Shown here piece by piece: positions 58,973 through 64,000 of a DNA stretch of 64,000 bases (the first letter of the stretch is position 1; the number at the start of each line of letters is the position of its first letter). The position numbers and the translations under genes are program-made. Under the pieces are notes generated by a model. The model ran no database searches. It saw only the letters and a list, made by a program, of their open reading frames with translations, and was not told where the DNA came from. The stretch comes from Novispirillum itersonii subsp. itersonii ATCC 12639. GTDB taxonomy: Bacteria > Pseudomonadota > Alphaproteobacteria > Rhodospirillales > Rhodospirillaceae. Location of the stretch: the NCBI RefSeq assembly GCF_000381985.1, contig NZ_KB907340.1, positions 271,209-335,208 of the forward strand. The letters run 5' to 3'.

Positions 58973-58997
58973 AGCGGGGGCCTTAGAGGCCCCCGCT
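58973..58997. terminator. GC hairpin between sucB and lpd
   Basis: Perfect 11-bp stem AGCGGGGGCCT (58973-58983) with 58987-58997 around a TAG loop, 14 bp after the sucB stop. There is no U run, so it may act as a partial terminator or stabilise the upstream mRNA. Confidence 0.6.
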
Positions 58998-59105
58998 GTG
59001 TCTGTGGCGTCTTTATTCTGAAGTCGAAACAACTGCGGTGGGCCCGGTTGGGGCTTTTGTACCGCGACTGGTCCGGTAGGGCCGTTTGAGTAAGGGATCC
59101 TGCAC

Positions 59106-60506
59106 ATGTCCGAACAATTTGATGTCGTCGTCGTCGGCGGTGGTCCGGGCGGGTATGTCTGCGCCATCCGCGCGGCCCAGCTTGGCCTGAAGGTTGCCTG
59201 CGTTGAAAAGCGCGGCGCTCTCGGCGGTACCTGCCTGAACGTCGGCTGCATTCCGTCCAAGGCGCTGCTGCATGCCTCGCACATGTACGAAGCCGCTGCC
59301 CACCACGTGGGGGATCTGGGTGTCGAAGTGGCGGGCGTGACCCTCAATCTGCCGAAGATGATGGCCCACAAGGATAAGGTCGTCACCGACAACACCGGCG
59401 GGATCGAATTTCTGTTCAAGAAGAACAAGGTCACCTATGTGAAGGGTGCTGGCCGGATTTCCGGTCCGGGCACGATCGAAGTCACCGGCGAACAGCCGCA
59501 GACCCTGACCGCCAAGAACATCGTGATCGCCACCGGCTCTGACGTGACTCCGCTGCCGGGCGTTCAGATCGACGAAGAAACCATCGTTTCCTCCACCGGT
59601 GCCCTGAAGCTGGCCTCGGTGCCGAAGAAGCTGATCGTCATCGGCGCTGGCGTGATCGGTCTGGAGCTGGGCTCGGTGTGGCGCCGTCTGGGCGCAGAGG
59701 TCACCGTTGTCGAGTTCCTCGACTACATTCTGCCGCCGATGGATGGTGAAGTGCGGAAGCAGGCGCAGCGGACCCTGTCCAAGCAGGGCCTGAACTTCCT
59801 GCTGGGTCACAAGGTGACCGGGGCTGCCAAGACCAACGAAGGGGTTGCTCTGACGGTTGAACCCGCTGCCGGCGGCGAAGCCCAGACCCTGACTGCTGAT
59901 GTGGTTCTGGTGGCGATTGGCCGTCGCCCGTATACCGAAGGTCTGGGGCTGGAAAGCGTTGGTCTGTCGGTCAACGCCCGTGGCTTCATTGAGGTTGATC
60001 ACGACTATCAGACCAAGGCGCAGGGCGTGTTTGCCATCGGTGATGTCATCGGCGGCCAGATGCTGGCTCACAAGGCCGAAGAAGAAGGTGTCGCGGTGGC
60101 CGAGCTGATTGCCGGTCAGTCCGGTCACGTCAACTACGGTGCCATTCCGTCGGTGGTGTATACCAGCCCGGAAATTGCCATGGTCGGTAAGACCGAAGAG
60201 CAGCTGAAGGCTGAAGGCGTCGCCTATAAGGTCGGCAAGTTCCCCTTTACCGCCAATGGTCGTGCCCGTGCCAATGCTGACACCGAAGGCTTCGTGAAGG
60301 TTCTGGCCGATGCCAAGACCGACCGCGTACTGGGGTGTCACATCATCGGTCCGCAGGCCGGTGACCTGCTGCAGGAAGTCGTGGTGGCGATGGAGTTCGG
60401 CGCTTCTTCCGAAGATGTGGCCCGGTCCTCGCACGCTCACCCGCAGCTTGGGGAAGCAATTAAGGAAGCGATGCTGGCCGTGGACAAGCGTCCGCTGCAC
60501 ATCTGA
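59106..60506 (+). CDS. lpd: Dihydrolipoyl dehydrogenase (E3)
   Basis: FAD enzyme that reoxidises dihydrolipoamide. 466 residues. FAD motif [20 protein letters not shown]; redox-active disulfide in [20 protein letters not shown] motif [19 protein letters not shown], and the C-terminal dimer motif [17 protein letters not shown] with the catalytic His. It closes the TCA cluster; two hairpins follow. Strong codon bias. Confidence 0.98.
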   Translation: MSEQFDVVVVGGGPGGYVCAIRAAQLGLKVACVEKRGALGGTCLNVGCIPSKALLHASHMYEAAAHHVGDLGVEVAGVTLNLPKMMAHKDKVVTDNTGGIEFLFKKNKVTYVKGAGRISGPGTIEVTGEQPQTLTAKNIVIATGSDVTPLPGVQIDEETIVSSTGALKLASVPKKLIVIGAGVIGLELGSVWRRLGAEVTVVEFLDYILPPMDGEVRKQAQRTLSKQGLNFLLGHKVTGAAKTNEGVALTVEPAAGGEAQTLTADVVLVAIGRRPYTEGLGLESVGLSVNARGFIEVDHDYQTKAQGVFAIGDVIGGQMLAHKAEEEGVAVAELIAGQSGHVNYGAIPSVVYTSPEIAMVGKTEEQLKAEGVAYKVGKFPFTANGRARANADTEGFVKVLADAKTDRVLGCHIIGPQAGDLLQEVVVAMEFGASSEDVARSSHAHPQLGEAIKEAMLAVDKRPLHI

Positions 60507-60520
60507 TATCCGGCTGAGGA

Positions 60521-60580
60521 ACCAGACCCTGTGCGGGGTCTGGTCTGTTAAAAAGGCCCCGGAGCAATCCGGGGCCTTCT
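60521..60580. terminator. Tandem terminator hairpins after lpd
   Basis: First stem ACCAGACCC with GGGTCTGGT (60521-60529 / 60536-60544). Second stem AAGGCCCCGGA with TCCGGGGCCTT (60553-60563 / 60568-60578) around a GCAA tetraloop, followed by CTCTTTTC and preceded by AAAA. It lies between converging lpd and the next minus-strand gene; the second hairpin can serve both strands. Confidence 0.88.
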
Positions 60581-60595
60581 CTTTTCGGTCTGCCA

Positions 60596-61096
60596 TTATT
60601 TGCAGGTGTTGGTCGGGCCTTCTTCTTCTTTGGTGTAAGGCATATCCTGCGTAGAAACTTCGATCTGCCGATACAGGCGGCGTCCGGTTCCTTTCATGAT
60701 GATACTCTCGATCAGGCTTTGCAGCTTTTTAGGATCGGAATAGTCACGCTTGCGGATCGGTGAGTCCGACAGGGCAATGATCAGCATTTCGGGAATGTAG
60801 GAAATCTTGACGCAGCCGTCATAACGTTCGGTGTCCGACAGATACAGACGCACAAAGATCCCCTGATAAATCGGGCGTTCGCCGGGATCTGCCACCGGAA
60901 CCCAGACCACGTCGAGCTGCACAAAGTTGCCCGGCACATCATCGATCTGATTTTTTGGCTTCGCAGCCTTTTTCCCCTGTTCGGCATGGGCGGCCTGAGG
61001 CAGGGCAAGGGTGCCGGTCAAAGCGATCAGGATCAGCACCGACAGGGCTTTTAAGCCGGTCAGCCAGACGGTGGGGGCAATCAGGGGGCGGCGCAT
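60596..61096 (-). CDS. Unknown secreted or periplasmic small protein
   Basis: 166 residues. A signal peptide is likely: basic start (MRRPLIAP), hydrophobic region (LKALSVLILIALTGTLALP) and cleavage after QAAHA. The mature part starts EQGKKAAKPKN and has two cysteines (YDGCVKI and the C-terminal TNTCK) that might pair. The segment VWVPVADPGERPIYQGIFVRLYL recalls small alphaproteobacterial proteins of unknown function. I cannot name the family. It converges on lpd and is alone on its strand until the AhpD-like gene 76 bp upstream. Confidence 0.75.
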   Translation of the reverse strand: MRRPLIAPTVWLTGLKALSVLILIALTGTLALPQAAHAEQGKKAAKPKNQIDDVPGNFVQLDVVWVPVADPGERPIYQGIFVRLYLSDTERYDGCVKISYIPEMLIIALSDSPIRKRDYSDPKKLQSLIESIIMKGTGRRLYRQIEVSTQDMPYTKEEEGPTNTCK

Positions 61097-61172
61097 GGCG
61101 GTCCTTTCCGGCAGGGTTCCTCACACCGGGTTATAGCATAGGCCGCCGGACGGGTCCGCCCCGCAGATGGCC

Positions 61173-61553
61173 TTATTCGCCTGCTGTTTTCGCAGCCATA
61201 TACTGGTCGAAAGCCTCAATCGTCAGGGATCCGTAAATCATCGATGGGCCGCCACCCATATAGATTGCCATCCCGACGGTTTCCATGACTTCCTCCCGGG
61301 TGGCACCATGATCAATGGCGGCTTTGACGTGGAAGGTGATGCAGCCATCACAGCGGGCGGCGATGGCAATTCCGATGGCAATCAGCTCTTTGGTTTTGAC
61401 GTCAAGCGCTGCCGGAGCGGTCGCAGCTGAGGCCAGTGCGCTGAAAGCCTTGGCAACAGCGGGAATCCCACCCCGCATTTCCTTGATGGCGCCGCGCAGG
61501 TCGTCGGCCATTCCGATCCAGTCTTTGCCGGTGGTGGGGGTTTCGATGCTCAT
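61173..61553 (-). CDS. Carboxymuconolactone decarboxylase/AhpD-family protein
   Basis: 126 residues. The CMD core has the redox motif ARCDGCITFHVKAAIDHGATREEVMETVGMAIYMGGGPSM with a C-x-x-C pair and the His three residues after it, as in AhpD-like peroxidase or disulfide-reductase proteins rather than true decarboxylases. The N-terminal helix is DLRGAIKEMRGGIPAVAKAFS. The redox role is inferred from the CxxC-H motif. It lies upstream of the periplasmic protein gene on the same strand and downstream of tadA. Confidence 0.88.
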   Translation of the reverse strand: MSIETPTTGKDWIGMADDLRGAIKEMRGGIPAVAKAFSALASAATAPAALDVKTKELIAIGIAIAARCDGCITFHVKAAIDHGATREEVMETVGMAIYMGGGPSMIYGSLTIEAFDQYMAAKTAGE

Positions 61554-61602
61554 TTTCAGGGCTCCGGAATAAGATTATACACATATATTAGTATAAACTT
61601 AT

Positions 61603-62064
61603 TTATCGGCGCGTCGAGAAAAAGCTGCGCAGCAGGGCGGCAGCCGGGCGTTCCCCCAGCCCGCCATAGCTTTCGGGGCTGTGCAGGCAGGTTGGCTGTT
61701 GAAACCAGCGGGGGCCATGATCCACGGCCCCCCCTTTCGGGTCATAGGCCCCGAAATACAGGCGGCGGATGCGAAACAGCGAGATGGCTGCGGCACACAG
61801 GGCGCAGGGCTCAAGCGTGACATACAGATCACAGCCGGGCAGCCGGGGGGAGCCGAGGGACCGGGCGGCGTCCCGCAGGGCAAGACATTCTGCGTGCGCG
61901 GTCGGGTCTTTCAGTTCTTCGGTCCGGTTGCCTGCCCGGGACAGGATTACCCCATCCCGGACGACTACCGCCCCGACCGGAACCTCACCACGGGCTGCTG
62001 CTGCTGCTGCTTCATCCAGCGCCAGACGCATCGGCAGAGAAAGAGAGAAAACAGGATCTTGCAT
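61603..62064 (-). CDS. tadA: tRNA adenosine(34) deaminase TadA
   Basis: Makes inosine at wobble position 34 of tRNA-Arg(ACG). 153 residues from ATG 62064. Zinc motifs HAE in DPTAHAECLALRDA and PCALC in LEPCALCAAAISLF are intact. EVPVGAVVVRDG is the family start. The C-terminal region has YFGAYDPKGGAVDHG. The frame to 62316 is rejected because it overlaps the divergent amidotransferase gene. tadA close to rluB is common in alphaproteobacteria. Confidence 0.95.
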   Translation of the reverse strand: MQDPVFSLSLPMRLALDEAAAAAARGEVPVGAVVVRDGVILSRAGNRTEELKDPTAHAECLALRDAARSLGSPRLPGCDLYVTLEPCALCAAAISLFRIRRLYFGAYDPKGGAVDHGPRWFQQPTCLHSPESYGGLGERPAAALLRSFFSTRR

Positions 62065-62130
62065 GCGCTGACTGTTACGGGTGTGATAGGGGGCGTCAAG
62101 ACTCGATTGCCGCACCCCGGCGAAGGCGCT

Positions 62131-62904
62131 ATGAACACCACCATGATGACACAGACTTCCTCTGCCGGGGTCCGCGCCAGCGGCCGCCCGGTGATCGGCA
62201 TTCCCCTCGACGCCGAGGACGGGGGCGGATATTCCAAAATGCCGTGGTACGCCCTGCGGAAAAATTATGTCGAGTCGGTGGTGGCTGCCGGTGGCCTGCC
62301 GCTGCTGCTGCCGCACGAGCCGTCACTGGTTGATGAGTATCTTGACCGGATTGATGGCCTGCTGGTGCCCGGCGGGGCTTTCGACATTGACCCGGCGATG
62401 TTCGGTGCCAAGACACGCCATGACACCGTGGTGCTGAAGGAAGGCCGGACAGCCTTTGAAGTGGCGATCACCCGGGGTGCTCTTGCCCGTGATCTGCCGG
62501 TACTGGGCATCTGTGGGGGGCAGCAGCTTTTGCATGTGGTGCTGGGGGGGACGTTGATCCAGCATATTCCCGACGAGATTGACAGTCCTCTGGCCCATGA
62601 GCAGCCCAACCCCCGGACCGAGGCCGGGCATTCGGTGCGGGTTGCTCCCGGCAGCCTGCTGCACCGGATCACCGGGGCGCTGGAGTTTCCGGTCAATTCG
62701 GCCCACCATCAGGCTGCCAAGGCCTCTGGCCCCGATGTGGTGATCAGTGCGATTGCCACCGATGGGGTGATTGAGGCGATTGAGCATCCGGCCTATCGGT
62801 TCTGCCTTGGGGTGCAATGGCATCCCGAGTACCACATCAGTGATGCTGATACCAAAGTGTTTACGGCCTTTTTGCAGGCCGCCAGTGAAAGCCGCCTGTC
62901 ATGA
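62131..62904 (+). CDS. Class I glutamine amidotransferase, gamma-glutamyl-GABA hydrolase-like
   Basis: 257 residues from ATG 62131, with GAAGG upstream. The peptidase C26 triad is visible: Cys in GICGGQQLL, with His and Glu in WHPEYH. Upstream parts VIGIPLDAEDGGGYSKM and DGLLVPGGAFDIDPAMFG are typical of PuuD-like enzymes that hydrolyse gamma-glutamyl amides. The exact substrate is unknown. Its stop overlaps the rluB start (ATGA). The earlier in-frame region to 61681 is rejected. Confidence 0.9.
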   Translation: MNTTMMTQTSSAGVRASGRPVIGIPLDAEDGGGYSKMPWYALRKNYVESVVAAGGLPLLLPHEPSLVDEYLDRIDGLLVPGGAFDIDPAMFGAKTRHDTVVLKEGRTAFEVAITRGALARDLPVLGICGGQQLLHVVLGGTLIQHIPDEIDSPLAHEQPNPRTEAGHSVRVAPGSLLHRITGALEFPVNSAHHQAAKASGPDVVISAIATDGVIEAIEHPAYRFCLGVQWHPEYHISDADTKVFTAFLQAASESRLS

Positions 62905-64000
62905 TCGACGAAAACGAATTCCCCGACTACGAACCCGAAGCCGATTTTGATGAAGAGGTGGATGCTGACGCCGACACCGGCTTCGATGACGTGGTTGTGG
63001 TCGAAGACGGGGAGCGTATCGCCAAGGCGCTGGCCCGCGCCGGTGTCTGTTCCCGCCGGGATGCGGAAAAACTGATCGCGGATCGCCGCGTGCGGATGAA
63101 TGGCAAGCCGGTGGAAACCCCGGCAACACTGGTCACCCCGCATGATGTGCTGACAGTCGACGGTAAGCCGGTTGCCAAGCCGCAGACCACCCGTGTCTGG
63201 CGCTATCACAAGCCGCCGGGTCTGGTGACCACCCATCATGATCCGCAGGGTCGTCCGACAGTGTTTGATGCGATGCCGTCGACCATGCCGCGGGTGATTT
63301 CTGTCGGACGACTGGATCTGAACTCGGAAGGCCTGCTGCTGCTGACCAACGACGGGGCGCTGGCCCGGCAGTTTGAGCATCCGTCAAACGGCTGGACCCG
63401 GCGTTACCGTGTCCGGGTGTTTGGTGCGGTTGATCCGGCCCGTCTGGCGCTTCTGGCGAAGGGTGTGACGGTCGATGACGTCACCTATGGCTCGATTCAG
63501 GCTGAGGTGGAACGGCAGTCGGGCGCTAACAGCTGGCTGACCGTAACCCTGACCGAAGGTAAGAACCGCGAAATCCGTCGGGTGATGGATTATCTGGGCT
63601 ACCGTGTTAACCGCCTGGTCCGTGTTTCCTATGGCCCGTTCTACATTGGTCGTCTGGAACGGGGAGAGCTGGAAGAAATTCCGCCGAAGATGCTGGCGGA
63701 GCTTCTGGATAACGTTGCCAAGGCCGGATCGGCTGATGATGTGAAACCGGTACGGCTTGATCGGACCGGCTGGGCCCGGGCCAAGCCGAAACCGGTGCGT
63801 CCGGGGTCCCGTCGTCCTGATCTGGCGGCAAAAGCAGATGAACGGCGTCTTGAGGATGGACCGCGCCGGGGCAAGCCGGAGCGCTCCGCCGCAGGCGGGC
63901 GTCCTCGGTCCGGCAGTGGTGAAAGCCGGGATTTCGGGCGAGAAGACCGCCCGCGTGGGGATCGTCCCGAAGGTGGCCGTCCGCAGGGTGGCAAGCCGGG
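62901..64000 (+). CDS. rluB: 23S rRNA pseudouridine synthase, RluB-like (3' end outside window)
   Basis: Isomerises a uridine of 23S rRNA helix 89. The gene starts at ATG 62901 and is open to the window end. An acidic N-terminal tail (about 40 residues, DENEFPDYEPEADF) precedes an S4 RNA-binding domain (RIAKALARAGVCSRRDAEKLI). The catalytic Asp is in SVGRLDLNSEGLLL, with the conserved GKNREIRRVMDYLGY. After the RSUA domain a long Arg/Gly/Pro-rich basic tail begins near 63780 and continues off the edge. The tail is common in alphaproteobacteria. It overlaps the amidotransferase stop (ATGA). Confidence 0.94.
   Translation, partial: MIDENEFPDYEPEADFDEEVDADADTGFDDVVVVEDGERIAKALARAGVCSRRDAEKLIADRRVRMNGKPVETPATLVTPHDVLTVDGKPVAKPQTTRVWRYHKPPGLVTTHHDPQGRPTVFDAMPSTMPRVISVGRLDLNSEGLLLLTNDGALARQFEHPSNGWTRRYRVRVFGAVDPARLALLAKGVTVDDVTYGSIQAEVERQSGANSWLTVTLTEGKNREIRRVMDYLGYRVNRLVRVSYGPFYIGRLERGELEEIPPKMLAELLDNVAKAGSADDVKPVRLDRTGWARAKPKPVRPGSRRPDLAAKADERRLEDGPRRGKPERSAAGGRPRSGSGESRDFGREDRPRGDRPEGGRPQGGKP

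Noticed and set aside
59013..60596. Antisense frame over lpd
   Set aside because: Shadow of a highly biased gene.

Overview
The window is a gene-dense, GC-rich stretch of an alphaproteobacterial chromosome, most likely from a member of the Rhodospirillales or a near relative (inferred from gene content and order; the species cannot be named from the sequence alone). It carries the replication and segregation control region. oriC lies between hemE and ppsR (about 4769-5355), the same flanks as in Caulobacter and Rickettsia. parA-parB and four perfect 16-bp parS sites lie at 19-36 kb. No phage, insertion sequence, CRISPR array or tRNA was seen. This is core chromosome, and the interest lies in how the origin is built and arranged.

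Layout. 1-4.8 kb: end of an OmpR-type response regulator, then rho, hemJ, hemH and hemE on the minus strand (transcription termination and late haem synthesis). 4.8-5.4 kb: oriC, with an AT-rich segment, four DnaA boxes and an exceptional cluster of twelve GANTC sites (the CcrM methylation sequence), five of them spaced 9-11 bp apart. 5.4-9.2 kb: the usual right flank ppsR-maf-aroE-coaE-dnaQ. 9.2-18.8 kb: chrA, an unknown anchored protein, L-lactate dehydrogenase, a PAP2 phosphatase, a GT39-type glycosyltransferase, grpE-hrcA and ggt. 18.9-26.7 kb: smr, a lactate-oxidation operon (lutA, lutB, an unknown membrane gene, lutC), mltA, timA, then divergent fxsA-secB and an XRE regulator. 26.7-30.4 kb: hemW, a quinone oxidoreductase, ogt, a DUF6489 gene and a thioredoxin-like ferredoxin. 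30.4-41.8 kb: mnmE, mnmG, rsmG, parA, parB, converging on the DUF3576-leuS-lptE-holA operon. 42-46 kb: a major porin, two Nudix enzymes and a Y-family polymerase. 46.5-50.8 kb: SRP RNA, dnaX-ybaB-recR and zapE. 51.3-60.5 kb: the TCA cluster mdh-sucC-sucD-sucA-sucB-lpd. 60.6-64 kb: two small proteins, tadA, a class I glutamine amidotransferase and rluB (cut by the window end).

How it fits together. DnaA would open oriC, and GANTC methylation could mark replicated origins. ParA/ParB acting on the parS sites would then move the new origin. Two parS sites lie inside genes (smr and rsmG), where both encode the peptide VSRET. ParB is unusual in having an acidic tail of about 150 residues beyond the normal end. 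From memory of other alphaproteobacterial maps, the block mnmE-parB normally continues from rho, and secB-fxsA-timA-mltA-smr normally follows dnaQ. Here the first block is on the other side of oriC, the second is inverted, and the lut operon sits between mltA and smr. This points to rearrangement around the origin.

The TCA genes and the porin have strongly biased codons typical of high expression. As a side effect they contain very long but meaningless antisense open frames.
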